From Coix lacryma-jobi var. lacryma-jobi (taxonomy: Eukaryota; Streptophyta; Magnoliopsida; Poales; Poaceae), in contig CM019828.1 in NCBI GenBank assembly GCA_009763385.1, positions 24,251,000 through 24,314,999 of the forward strand: 64,000 nt of DNA. The letters are read 5' to 3'. The translations under genes were made by a program, and so were the position numbers. This document shows, in pieces, positions 35,395-46,840 of this stretch. The notes under the pieces were generated by a model that had not been told where the DNA came from, ran no database searches, and worked only from the letters and a program-made list of their open reading frames with translations. Every line of letters begins with the position of its first letter. The first letter of the stretch is position 1.

Positions 35395-37780
35395 TTAGCC
35401 ATGTTCACCTGAACTTATCAATGATTTTTTTTTCTCACAACAAAACAACATCACCTGAGTTATTAGTAGTATAAACCAAGCAAAAGACATGAAGGGTTGG
35501 AGACACAAACCTTGGAGTCCGAGAACTGGTTATGATTTTCAAACGTTTGCTCTGCTCGTGTTTCATGAGATGGCCGGCTCTGCACGCACTGCATCTTTAG
35601 CTGAACCTTTGCATGTCGTGCATAACAAATGGGCCACACATCTATCTCCACATAGTCTCCACACATGTGACTCTTCATCAGGTTGCTGGCACCTGAAACC
35701 AAACAAAAGATGCTAACTATTACACTGTAACTGACTAGTGTTATTAAACCAAAATTTGAACCAAATAGCAACTAAATGTAAAGATCTAGGCATCCAAAAG
35801 ATATCACAATGTAGAGGCATGGATCATGAAAGCAATAACTGTATTGTATACATTATATTTTGTGTTACCAGATCCACCAAAATCATGAAGATAAATTAAC
35901 TATGGACATCTGGAGTCGAGCACATACCTTTGTAGTCAACGCTGCCTAATAGGTGGATTGCTTATATTAATTCAGAAATGCATAGAAGACATACAGTTTG
36001 CTGAAGCTGAAAAGAGCCTTGCATTCAATTTTAAAAAAATTGTAGCCCTTGATCTATTGAACGAAGTTCAGAGAGCCCTAAACAAGTCATTTGATCTGAA
36101 ACTACAACATAACCATAGGAAACTTAGCCTGATACAGTAGAAAGAAAAAAAAACAAATCTGGCAAAAGTATGGCCCAAATCTATAGTGTGATGATGACCT
36201 CCTACAAAATTAAATGAAACTCATTCCTTGCAAGATTCACCTACCTTCAGACAATGGTCAATCAACCAATAGACAATAGGAGTAGAAATCAACTAACTAA
36301 TTACTTGAAAGATTAGAAAATGGACGATAGGAACAATTAAATTCAGAAATCAATAAATCACCATGAAACTTACCTGATACAGTAGAAGGCAAACAAAAAA
36401 TATTGCAGAAGTATGACCCAAATTTGTAGCGTGATGATGACCTCCTACAAAAAAATGAATTAACCAATTCCTTGCAAGATTCACCTACCTTCGGACAATG
36501 GTCAATCAACCAACAGACAATAGGAGTAGAAATCAACTAACTAATTACTTGGAAGATTAGAAAATAGAAGATAGGATCGAAACAATTAAATATAGAAATC
36601 AATAAATCACCATGGTTAAGGGTCTGCAACAATTTTCACAATCTACATTTCTCAGAATCCGATCCTTCTATATGCTTGAAGGAAGTAGTTGCTTCTTGCA
36701 TTGGTCAAGCTAAATAGTAAAGTTTAAAAGCAAGACATTTTAAAAAGCACAAATAACCAAGAATATAACAATTGAAATTGTAGTTTCTTGCATTGAAGAA
36801 TATATAATTTGATCAAAGTAAAATGTACCATGATGGATTTGAGGTTGATAATGGACAAGTAGTAAATACGGAGGATCTACGCCAGAGCCCCCACCGCTTT
36901 AGGATTTCCTTTGCCCCAGAACCCAAGTAGGAGAGCATAGCTGGTGATGTGAACTATTTCATGAAAATGCCACAATGAACTAAGGAAACTATATTGTAAA
37001 TTAACTACAGAAATTAGATAGTACAAATGAACCAAGTCTTAAACACGACCAAGAAGTCAAGACCGATGCATTAATGCAAATGAAAATAATAAGCTACAAA
37101 AAACTTGGAACATGCATTTGAAATTGAAAGGTTGTCTGAATGCTAAATGTTCACTTAGCTGAAATGTTTGGCACACCCGCCTTCTTATTAATAGCATGGA
37201 TGATACTGACCTTCCTGCTGCTCCAATGCACTCCCTGAAAAGGGAGGTCTAGAAGTGACCTCACTAATAATGGGTTAAAAAAATAGAAGATAAATTATAT
37301 TCTATTTTAAATAGGCAGTCATTTTAAATGTAGAGCAAGAGCATTTACCTGAATAAGTTAGGTTTATTTGTTTTAGAGGGTAGGTTTGAGCCTGTTCTTT
37401 GTAGCAGGTTGCACAGAACAAATATACATGTTTTGTTTGGCGCCATACTTATGGGAGTCATTAGCCATTGAGAAAAGACTGTAAATTCGGAGATCCTAGA
37501 ACAGAAAGGCAGTTTAATTCTAGGAAAATTAGAGAGGTGGAACAAAATTAGAAAAGAAAAAGAAAATGGTGTATTCAAGAGATTGGGAAGGGGCTGGCAC
37601 CAAGGAATCAGGTCGTCGCTGCTGGCGGAAATCGATTCTTGAGGAGGGGATAGTCATGATGATGATGTGGGTCGTCGTCGGTGTTTCCTGCTAGCTGGAG
37701 ACCTCTGAAAAACGAATAGAGAGACATTAGTCAAAACCTAACCAAATCGAGAAGGCCGCAACAACACCATTGAGAGGCAA
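35395..37780. other. AT-rich intergenic region
   Basis: No gene recognised. It contains a second tandem duplication (36118-36613). Open frames of 60-100 codons are isolated and carry no domain. Confidence 0.5.
36118..36613. repeat. Direct tandem duplication, about 246-bp period
   Basis: The two copies start near 36118 and 36365 (GAAACTTASCCTGATACAGTAG) and end AATCAATAAATCACCATG, with scattered substitutions and short indels. Non-coding. Confidence 0.85.
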
Positions 37781-39000
37781 GCAGTGGCGGATCCAAAAAC
37801 GGACCAAGGGGGGCTAAATAACATAGGCTAAATTTTTTTTTCTCGCTAGACATAGTATACTAATAAGCGTAGAATTATGATAATTGATTCAAAGTGCTCA
37901 AAGTCAAAGATGCATAGAATTATGATAATAAACATAGAAAAGTACCAAATACAAGGAGTCTTCCATCTTCAAGAACTTACACGACTTGAACCAACACCAC
38001 TTGAACCGCCACGCTCAATGCTACATAATTTTTAAATATCAAATACTTATTCAATAACCAAGATAACAAGGACAAAGAAAAGTACTAAAACAATACGCAC
38101 CTTGGGACCTTTTTTGGTCAGCCCGACTCTCTTCAGTAGAAACATCTTTCTTAGCAAAATATTTTTTCATTCTACAGAGTAAAACTAATTAAATTACTAA
38201 CTGCTGAATCTAATAATGAAAAAAATAAAAGAGCAATAAAAAAATTACTGACTGTTCGTGGTGGCTGGTGCTGTGCTGGCCTGCTGGCCGCCTGAACCGG
38301 AAGACTGAAGTCCTGAACGCAGAACGCCTGGAGCCCTGGTGCGTGGTGCTGCCGTGCGCCCGTGTCGTACTGGCGTGCTGCGGCGGCCGGTAGGCCAGCA
38401 GCAGCAGCTGGCCGCCGTGGACGGCCACGGCCCACGGCCTGCCCCTCCCGGTCCCGGCGGCTGGGCTGACTGCTTCGCGCTGCAGAGGGATGGAGCGAGG
38501 GGCGGAGCTGCGGAGGCCGGAGGGAGCGAGGGGCGAAGCAGAGGGAGGGTCGGCGCCGCCGCGCCGGCGTTCACCTTCACTGATCTGGCCGCGAGGGAGG
38601 GTCGGAGCAGAGGGCAGGAGGCCGGGAGGGGGCGAGACCGCGAGCGCGACTGCGCGAGGAGGGCGGTGCTGCAGCACCTCCAGCGCCCCCCCCCCCCCCC
38701 CCCCGTACGTCCGCCAATGGAGGCAAAGAAACCTCACCTTGAGGAGGATCTGGCTTTTTCTCGAGATGAAGATGAGGGAAGCACTTCCTGCCAGGGCTGA
38801 TCGTGCCTCAACCTTGCACCTCCGTGGCGACCTTGGCTTGCACGTTGTGAAGCATCGCGGCCTGGTCGTCCATGTCCACAGGCGTCGATTGCGGGACTTA
38901 CGCGAGTTTCCGAGGAAGGACGACGAATCGCACGACCCGCGGACTGATGGCGTAGCCAAAAAATTCCGCACCAACCGGTGTCCATGTTTCTTTCTTTTTA
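37781..39000. other. GC-rich non-coding block with C19 tract
   Basis: A hAT-like left terminus CAGTGGCGGATCC occurs at 37787-37799 but I found no right partner. From 38270 to 38990 the sequence is GC-rich and has overlapping frames on both strands, one up to 254 codons (minus, 38210-38974), without a recognisable domain. Nineteen C residues run at 38686-38704. A short frame on the minus strand (near 38815-38880) and a donor-like AAG/GTGAGG (near 38737) hint at a captured exon, but I cannot identify it. Confidence 0.35.
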
Positions 39001-39002
39001 TT

Positions 39003-39478
39003 TGTGAGAGATATGACCACGTAAAAGATGACTCTTTGTCTTTTTTCTTCTGAACTTACCTTTATCACCTTGAAACAAACTTTCATTCCTTCTATGCCCT
39101 TACGTTCGTTTTTGCCACTTGACAGTGTTAATTCAAGAGTAAAAAGACCATTTTGCCCCTGGCATAAAAAATTACAATTTTGTTTGTTTGTTGTATATTT
39201 AGAATAATTTTAAACAAATAAATTTATATGTAACAATATTTCTTTTATGTGAAATATTGTCATGTGTGAATTTATTTTTTTAATATTAATTTTAATATAC
39301 AAAAAATATAACTGCAAATTTTTTATGCTAGGGGTAAAACTGTCTTTGTACCCTTGACTTAACACTGTCAAGTAGCAAAAATGGACGGAAGGCCATAGAA
39401 GGAATAAAAGTTCGATTCAGGGCATAGAAGTAAGTTCAAATAAAAAAGAGTCATACAAGGAAGAGATATTATTTCTAA
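39003..39478. mobile_element. Inverted-repeat (foldback) element
   Basis: The arms 39003-39170 and 39317-39478 are inverted relatives of each other, for instance TTCTATGCCCTTACG with its partner near 39395, TGACAGTGTTAA (39121-39132) with TTAACACTGTCA (39359-39370), and CCCCTGGCATAAAAAATT with AATTTTTTATGCTAGGGG. The loop is AT-rich. The exact ends and TSD are unclear. Confidence 0.65.
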
Positions 39479-39972
39479 GGCCATATAGGTAAAAAGCTCC
39501 CAACTTTAATTAGAGACGAAGGAATATAGCTACGAGATGGTGGTCCTATATACATCTCTCAGGATAGGTCTACACGTCAGCGATTTCATACTTCGCCTCA
39601 TGCAATGTAACGTAGGATTCTTTTTTCTTATGTGGAGGAAAGAGAAATGTGAGAGAGAAAGAGATTGTTGTTTCGCGAAACAACCATCTCATGAGATAAT
39701 ATTTAGGACTATAACTACTATTGTATGAGTTGTTGTCATGCAGCTCACAAATGTAATTTTATTTTATGCATAAATTTATGAATTATGAGTTACTACGAGA
39801 TAACTTAAAAAAACAATTATTATATGTATCGTCGTCTGTTAAGTCATTTTAAAATTACGTAGCACCGTATAAGACCACCTATGTGATAATATCAATATAC
39901 TTGCTCTCAACAGCAATAGAGATGCAGAGTTTAGGCAGCTACTACTGTGAATTTAAACCGTGGATAGGTGTG

Positions 39973-41490
39973 GTGGAGAGGCTCTATGCCGTTTCTCAGA
40001 GGCTCTATGTCGTATCCTCTTCTTCCCCTCTAGTCTCCACCACCGTCTTCGACCCGCCGGCCCCTGCCCCTCACCCCGGCGACCTCGCCGGCGGTATGGG
40101 TAGGCGAGCCGGCACACCCACCCATCTTTCCTTCCTCTCCCTCCTTCTTGTATTTGGTTTTCCTCTGTTTTCTCTTTCAATAACGGCAGTCGTTCGGTAC
40201 GGTGGTATTGCCGATTCCGGCGATGCAACCTTCTCTGACCGACCCCTCCCTTATCTGAGTTCTTGGAGCCGGCTTGGAGCTCGATTCAGCCACATATCCC
40301 AAGCTTGCGGTCTGCTCGGTCCGCCGCCTCGATCGAGGTCGTGGCTGCGGGGTCTGAGGCGGCCCAGAGTGAATCCGTCGGTGGATCTCCCGTGGCCGGG
40401 GCGCCCGCGACTGTGCTACTCCATCCTGAAGGTGCTGCCTGCGGGCACCGCGCCGACGACATCGCCGCGGATGGAGCGCCGCGCTCTCCTCACTCCCGCG
40501 CCGCCTGGGCGCACCGGCTCTGCGCCCCTCGCTCAGATGTCGGACTCGCCGCCCGCGCCGGAGCTCAGCAAGTCGCCGTCGCAGTCGCACAAGCCGCAAC
40601 TCCGTCTGTCCAACTCCTACGCGGAGCCACCGCCACCGACACGCCCCACGCTGGAGCCCGAGGCGCCGCCGCCACTGCCGCCCTGGATCTCCAATTTCCT
40701 TCGTTGCAAAGGCTCCATGCGGCGGTCGGCGCCTGGCTTTTTCCTGCGGATGCGGCTGCGGGCGCGTTTCTTCAGGCGTTGGCTGGCTGCGCGCGGGCCG
40801 GGGCCTGGCGCCGTTCCTCGCCGCGGCGGCGGCCGTCCACATGATCCTCATCCACCTGCAAGGTCAAAGCGGGTTCTCGGGTGCAGACCCGACCCGTTAC
40901 TGTTTTGGATGCGGGTTTTGGCAGCGGGTTTGGGTCCTGCTTGGGTCTGTCCGAGCTCCAGGTCACCAACCCGTTTCCACAACAGGTACGGGGAATCTCA
41001 CTGGGTTCGGGTCCAACTTCCATCTATCGGAGCTCCATGTCATCGTCAGTGCTTCGACTATGCTACTTTAAAGAGACGTCTAATCCCTATAACAGCGGAA
41101 TCCATAATTCGGGCTTCGATAAATTATCTGCATCGACTCTGTACCAAAAGTATTCTGAGCCCGGTGTCGCTTCTTCTGTATCTACGGCTCAGTCTTCAAC
41201 CTCTGCAGCTTCGATGCTTGTGAGGCCCTCGATGGTCCGTGCTTCCAATAACCGGTGAGATCGCTGTGTTCCTTTTGGGGCACGTTATGGACTCATCACC
41301 TCTTTTGGATCGATCGTGTGCAGATACCTTTTTAAAAATTCCTTGTTCGGTTTCTGCTCTGGGGATGGCTTCTCCAAAAGTAGATTTTCTTTTCATGGCG
41401 CTTCGTGCTGCCTTTCCTGTAATTGGGTTTTTCGAACCCAAACTCATGTACTCCGATGCCTAATATAATATATAATGTTCTTGTCAAAAA
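39973..41490 (+). mobile_element. Poly(A) retroposon with 18-bp target-site duplication
   Basis: The 18 bases AAACCGTGGATAGGTGTG occur at 39955-39972 and again exactly at 41491-41508. The 1518 bp between them end with CTTGTC followed by an A run. That is the signature of target-primed reverse transcription (LINE, SINE or processed transcript). The first kilobase is GC-rich with overlapping frames; the longest (446 codons) starts upstream of the insert, so it is not a native gene. I see no endonuclease or reverse transcriptase. It is best read as an internally deleted LINE derivative or other retrocopy. Confidence 0.75.
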
Positions 41491-41547
41491 AAACCGTGGA
41501 TAGGTGTGAATATGCGTGTAGCAACGACAGTTCTTTTTTACTATAGA

Positions 41548-42344
41548 CTCCCTCCATCACTAAAAAAAACTGTCATTTTCATTTCTCGAGAAACAACTTT
41601 GAATAAATATATATTAAAAATACTAATATTTATGCATTATTAGAAAAATAATTTGAATCTATTTTTTTAATAAATTTATTTAAAAATATAAATATTGCAT
41701 ATATTTTTTATAAATCGAGACACACACATACCACACCAACAATGATATTTGTTTAGGCCAATCTCAATGGAGGTTTTATTTGAGTTTCATTTGCATTAAA
41801 TATGCTGTCATATAAGCGTTTTTTATGACATGACATAGCATTTAAAAAGAAAGAGAAGAAATGAGTTTCATCTAGATGAAACTCTTTTGGCACGAATACC
41901 AACTCTATGAGTCATGGAATTTAATGTCTATGAGACTTTAGAATGAAACTCTCACTCTCAATGGGGAGTTTCATTCAAGTTTCATTTTATTTCATATGAC
42001 ATGACAATCTTGAAAACAACAAAATGAAACTCACCATTGAGACAATCTCAATGGTGAGTTTCATTTTGTTGTTTCTAAGACTGTCATGTCATATGAAAAA
42101 AATGAAACTTGAATGAAACTCTGCACTGAGAGTGAGAGTTTCATTGTAAATTTTCATATGCATTAAATTTCATGACTCATAGAGAGTTGGTATTCGTGTC
42201 AAGAGAGTTTCATCTAGATGAAACGTATTTCTTCTCTCACTTCTTAAATACACTGTCATGTCATCAACCATGCCTATGTGGCAACCTATTTAATGCAAAT
42301 AAACTCAAATGAAACTCCCATTGAAATTGGAGGTACGGAGGGAG
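41548..42344. mobile_element. Stowaway-like MITE interrupted by a foldback element
   Basis: Left end CTCCCTCCATCAC (41548), right end ACGGAGGGAG (42344) followed by TA. The left interior (AAACTGTCATTTTCATTT...) is typical of Stowaway relatives. The foldback at 41758-42330 sits inside, close to the right end. Confidence 0.55.
41758..42330. mobile_element. 573-bp foldback element with about 280-bp arms
   Basis: The sequence is one long imperfect palindrome centred near 42044. Left end CCAATCTCAATGG pairs with right end CCATTGAAATTGG, and pairing continues to the centre (CTCACCATTGAG / CTCAATGGTGAG). AGG flanks both sides (41755-41757, 42331-42333) and might be a 3-bp TSD. No coding capacity. 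Confidence 0.8.
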
Positions 42345-42354
42345 TACGCACTAA

Positions 42355-43280
42355 GAGCAACTCCAACGGTTTGACAAATGGGCTTTGCATTCTTGTATTT
42401 GCAAAAAAAGTCTAAAAAATTCTTATCCAACGGTTTGGCAAATAGGCTTTGCATTTTTGTTAACTTGGCAAATTTCCTGGTCGTACTCGCATATATGCCA
42501 GCGCAGCTCGCGCTTGGCATATCGGTCTCCCGCGGTTTCTTTCGTCGTACGCTCGTCTTTCCGCCCGCCGCCGCCAAACTTTGCCGTGAAATCCTGGTGC
42601 CTTCCCGCACTTCTTGGAGGGTGCAATTCGTCCTTGCCGTAGTGCCAATCGGTCTTCATCAACGCCGGCGTGGTTTCAGGTATGGTTCTTAGGGATTTCG
42701 TTTCAATTTGTCGGGAGGAGATAGACGGGTTTGGGGAGGAGGTGTCCGACTATGGGGACGAGATGGCGGCCATGGAGTAGGAGGATGGCCGGATGTGTTG
42801 GTGGTTTGCTGTTGGGGAGGAGATGGCCGGCTGTTGGGCTGGCGGCAGCAGCGTCCTCTCCCGTCCCCTCATTTCCGTCTCGTTCAACACCAATCGGCAG
42901 TTCAGCGCCCTGCTGCCTAGGACACGCACATGAGCACACATAAACTGCAGGGTCAGTTCACGCGCTGCTATCTTCCTTCCAGGGCAGCTACAGGATCAGT
43001 CGAACCTGGACGGTGACGGCACAAAAATCGTCATGCTATCTTCCTTCCAGCCCGGCGTGCGGTAACGAAGAAAAAAAATCGCGGCGAGGAAATGCCGCGA
43101 AGGAGACGTGCGCCGGGGAAAAATCGCGGGAAAAAAAGTCTGGGTCCACTTTTAGATTTTGGCAAGTAAATTTTGCTAAACCGTTGGAGATAACTTTTTT
43201 TTCTACTCTTTATATTGATTTGCAAGTTGGCAAACTCCATGTTTTGCCAAACAAAAATTGCAAAACCGTTGGAGTTGCTC
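42355..43280. mobile_element. TIR element with TAA duplication (PIF/Harbinger-like)
   Basis: 926 bp with ends GAGCAACTCCAACGGTTT (42355-42372) and its perfect complement at 43263-43280, flanked by TAA (42352-42354 and 43281-43283). Additional sub-terminal repeats of CCAACGGTTTGGCAAA are found at 42427-42442 and 43170-43180. The GC-rich middle has short overlapping frames, none with a domain. A 3-bp TWA duplication points to PIF/Harbinger. Related termini are at 52376-53090. Confidence 0.7.
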
Positions 43281-43290
43281 TAATTACATA

Positions 43291-44157
43291 CTCCCTCCGT
43301 ATCAGGTTTAGGAGACGTTTGGGAGCGGCGGCTTAGTGCGGCAAAGGACGACGTTTCGTAGGACGAGGCAACCGATGGACGCGAGTGCCCCTCATCAATG
43401 GCGCGGCCGGCCGTTCGCTTCGCTTCCTCGAGCGGCGCTGTATTAATTACTGCGAGTATTAATAACGTGTGAGCTTCCTCGGCTCTCCAGGCGCTTGGCT
43501 TCCTCATCTTCCTCATCTCCAGACCCTCACCGACGCTATGAAGAGCCGCGGCGTGTCGGTGCTGCTCGCCGTGGACGGCGTCGTGCGCGAGTCGCTGAAG
43601 GACGGCGTCGCCATGAAGGACGTCATCGAGCCACCAGCGAAGGACATCATCGAATCGCAGAAGGACGGCGTCGCCGCGAAGGATGTCATCGACTCCGACG
43701 CGGTGCTGTCGCAGGTGCTCGCCGCGGAGGACATTGTCGACTCCGACCCGGTGCTCGTTTCGAATCAGCCAGACGACGTGGTGCCAGAGTCGCAGTTCCC
43801 GCCGGACTCCATCACGCAGGAGTTGGAGCTCGCGCCGGACTCCATGGAGATGGAGATGGTCCCAGAAACCTTGCCGCCGGGGGCGTTTGTATGCGGTCGT
43901 TGTGGTAAGGGAGAGAAAACTGTGCGCCAGAGAGCGCGAATGACAGCCACGCGAAAAAACTGGTGCGAATAACAGCCACGCGAAAAAAACTAGCGCCAAA
44001 GAGAGCGCGAATGGCAAAAACGTGCGACATCCAGCGGCCAAAACACGCCATGCAAGCGAACAGCGACATGCAAAACAGGAAGATTAGCCCCTAATTAAAT
44101 ACCCCTTGATGGCCGTGCCCATCTCCAAAACGTCTTCTAAACCTGATACGGAGGGAG
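43291..44157. mobile_element. Stowaway-type TIR element carrying GC-rich cargo
   Basis: 867 bp between CTCCCTCCGTATCAGGTTTA (43291) and its inverted copy ending 44157; the inverted repeats are about 31 bp with a single mismatch, and TA flanks each side (43289-43290, 44158-44159). Stowaway MITEs are usually below 400 bp and AT-rich; here the middle 43360-43920 is GC-rich and coding-like. Confidence 0.75.
43469..43972 (+). CDS. Hypothetical acidic ORF inside the TIR element
   Basis: A frame of up to 167 codons, probably starting at the internal ATG at 43538 (MKSRGVSVLLAVDG). It has an imperfect internal repeat of the type KDGVAxKDVI, is rich in D, E, V and P, and ends in the sub-terminal repeats of the transposon, so the C-terminus is probably not native. 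An opposing minus-strand frame of 253 codons covers the same DNA but reads as basic and low-complexity. I do not recognise a family. It may be a captured exon or simply GC-rich repeat DNA. Confidence 0.25.
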   Translation: MSFLGSPGAWLPHLPHLQTLTDAMKSRGVSVLLAVDGVVRESLKDGVAMKDVIEPPAKDIIESQKDGVAAKDVIDSDAVLSQVLAAEDIVDSDPVLVSNQPDDVVPESQFPPDSITQELELAPDSMEMEMVPETLPPGAFVCGRCGKGEKTVRQRARMTATRKNWCE

Positions 44158-44159
44158 TA

Positions 44160-46600
44160 TTAATCACCACCCGCAATCCTTGGTGAGGAGAGGACGCGTG
44201 ATTTGTGAAACAAAGGTTTATGGTCTCCCCCCATAAATGGGTGGGCTGTGCGTCTGCTGCGAAAACAAACAAACACGAGTAAAAATGGAACATTAATTGA
44301 CGGTAATCATGGTCACGCGGCCACGCCTAGTATCCGCTGCAATTTCTGCATGTTGTGTGCCCCATTGCTGCTAGTGCTAGCGATGGACGGACGGGCACGG
44401 GCCAAGCAAACTTGGCAGGCAGCGCCGCAGCCCGCAGATGGGTCTATCCAAAACGCTACCGATCCGTGATGATCCATGATCCATGTGCACACACCGTGCC
44501 GGCTCAGCTGCATCTCCCTGCACCCTGCCTACTCGCTCCGCCGCCGCCCCCCCCCCCCCCCCCCCCCCACCCCCACCCACACACACACAGCTGCCGGAAC
44601 CAAGACTGGAATATTCCGTCGGGTTGACACAGAATGATGCCTCAATCGCGCATCTTCCGTGCCCCCGATGTGTCCCATTCCATGGCAGGTGAAAGCCATA
44701 AAGGGCACGTACAACGGGTCTGTTGGCCTCGTCTCCGTGATGCCATTTTTGCGAAAAAACCCCACCGGCGCGAAGAGACGAGGCCATCGTCGTCTGGCAA
44801 GGCGACGGAGAAAGCCCGTGGCCCAAGGCGGAGTCGCCGGCTCGAATCACCGTTGTACGGTCGCCTCGTCGATTCGAGGGCGCATGGATCCCGTGTTGCG
44901 GGGTTCTGATTTTGGCACGCATAGGACAGAGTTGTTGCGTCGTCGTCTCCGACCTCCTCGACGCTCTCCCAAGTCCCAACTCCCATCACCACGGTGAGCT
45001 CAACACATCCTTCGTTCTCGTCGCCGCCGGCGCCACCTCCGTTGTGCTGCTCGGATGGGGCGTGGTCGTTGTCGCAGGAACCAACCAGGACCAGCCGCTG
45101 TCCTGACCCGCTCTTTGTTGCCTCGGTGCCTCTTCCCTGAACTAGCCTTCAAGGTGTTCGTTTGTTTGTCCAGTCGAAGCTATCATATGCGTTATTGCTG
45201 ATTGAACACAACTCCTGCTCTATTATATTCAGATTCATTTTTTTCGTTTCTTTATGGTGTGAAAGTGATACAGATTTAAGAAAACATGAGTGTGCTACAT
45301 ATGTGAGAAAATGAGTGTGCCACTAGGCGATGCTTTACTCTGGTTTCTTTGTATACCACTGTGAAAGCCGACATTCTGAAGCTGCCAAGAACCGTGAATT
45401 CTTTTGGTTGATATCATAGTTGTGTACTACAGCCTGTATCATTTTTATCATCTACTTCTTTGCTTTGTGCTGGAATTTGATAATGTTAAAAAGGCTTATA
45501 TAGAATTGGATGGGGTCTGCTTCTGAATTTTTTTTATTGTCAATGATCCTCATAGTTGACTGTATTAGGTGTACAGGTAGCTTCTCAGTTCTCACTACAT
45601 GTTTTCAGTGACTTTTCATGGTTAGCTAACTTCTCTTCAACTGCTGATGGAATTATTATCAATTACTGGACAGCTCAACTAGCACTTTAACTAATTTGAG
45701 CAACATTTGATTCATAATCCTTGCAGTTGAAGTATTATCTGATTAGCATTGCCCTACAAAGAGCTTGTACGTACCTGTTGCAGTTCTGAGAACAGGGAGC
45801 TTGTATTTCAGTTCTGAAACTAGCTTCTTAGATTATTTCTGAAACTAGCTTTTAGTGTGAATGGAGCTCACATCTCTGTCAATTTCAAGCAACCTTTGAT
45901 TATCTAATCTTGTCAAAAAAAAACCTTTGAATCGTATGCTGTTATCTACACGTAATCTGAACATGTGGACTATTATATATAACATATAATATAATTATTA
46001 TATTGATGGGCTGAAAACATAATATAATATATTTTATGTTTGAACTGTTTTTCCCTCAAATGCAACACAATGGTATACAAAATTATATTCATAATTGATC
46101 TTGACAACATGCAAAACATTAAATTGCTATTAAACTGCTTACAGACGACACTCTATCTATGGGTTGTACGATCTGTCTTTTCAATTGTCTATATGTCAGA
46201 TTCTAGTCTCTTAGAGACGACCCATCGTCTCTAGGTTGTAGGTGCCCTGATGGCCGCACGGGAAGGAGATGACGACACATGGGCGACCCCGACACCCAAG
46301 TACAATAATTCTACAGTTTTTTTAAGTACAATAATTGGGGTGAGCGACCACAGGATCCAGAGCAAAAAGGCCAACAGACAAAAAAAAAGCAGCCATTACC
46401 CGAGCGTTCTGAGCTAACGATCAGCGCGGATCGAGGACAATTATCTTTGCAACCAGCTAGCGCAAGATGAAACAGGAAAATTCAATCAAAAAAGAAAAAG
46501 AAAAAGAAAAAAGATGAAACAGGGAAGCCAAACTCTGATTGTTGGAGATACTTACATGCCTCATCAGGGCAGGGCAGGGAGTCCATCTGGGGAAAGCTTT
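44160..46600. other. Intergenic region with C22 tract and GC-rich block
   Basis: C22 at 44547-44568 is followed by a short CA repeat. A GC-rich block (44630-45110) has overlapping frames on both strands without a domain. From 45120 to 46600 the DNA is AT-rich, intron-like or intergenic. No gene supported. Confidence 0.45.
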
Positions 46601-46601
46601 A

Positions 46602-46840
46602 GGTTATGTTCAGTTCCCTAAGTTTCCCAAATTTTTTCTAAATTCTCTGTCACGTCAATCTTTAGATATATGCATGAAGCATTAAACGTAGATAAAAAAT
46701 AACTAATTATATTTTTAGTATGTACATATCGAGACGAATCTTTTGAGCCTAGTTAATCCATGTTTGGATAAAGTTTGTTAAATAACAACAAAAATACTGC
46801 AGTATTTTTCCCAAAAACTTATGTGAACTCAACACAGCCT
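46602..46840. mobile_element. Tourist-like MITE
   Basis: Left end GGTTATGTTCAGTTCCC and right end GTGAACTCAACACAGCC are imperfect inverted copies. The interior contains CGAGACGAATCTTTTGAGCC, a word shared by many grass MITEs. The flanking trinucleotides do not form a clean TWA duplication. Confidence 0.5.

Noticed and set aside
37787..37799. Second hAT-like element starting CAGTGGCGGATCC
   Set aside because: No matching inverted end or 8-bp duplication was found downstream.
38210..38974. 254-codon minus-strand frame at the C19 tract
   Set aside because: Poly-glycine from the C tract and no domain; overlapping frames of similar length on the plus strand.
39883..41223. 446-codon plus-strand frame
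   Set aside because: It starts upstream of the retroposon and runs through its TSD, with low-complexity R/P/S composition and no domain; an artefact of GC-rich DNA.
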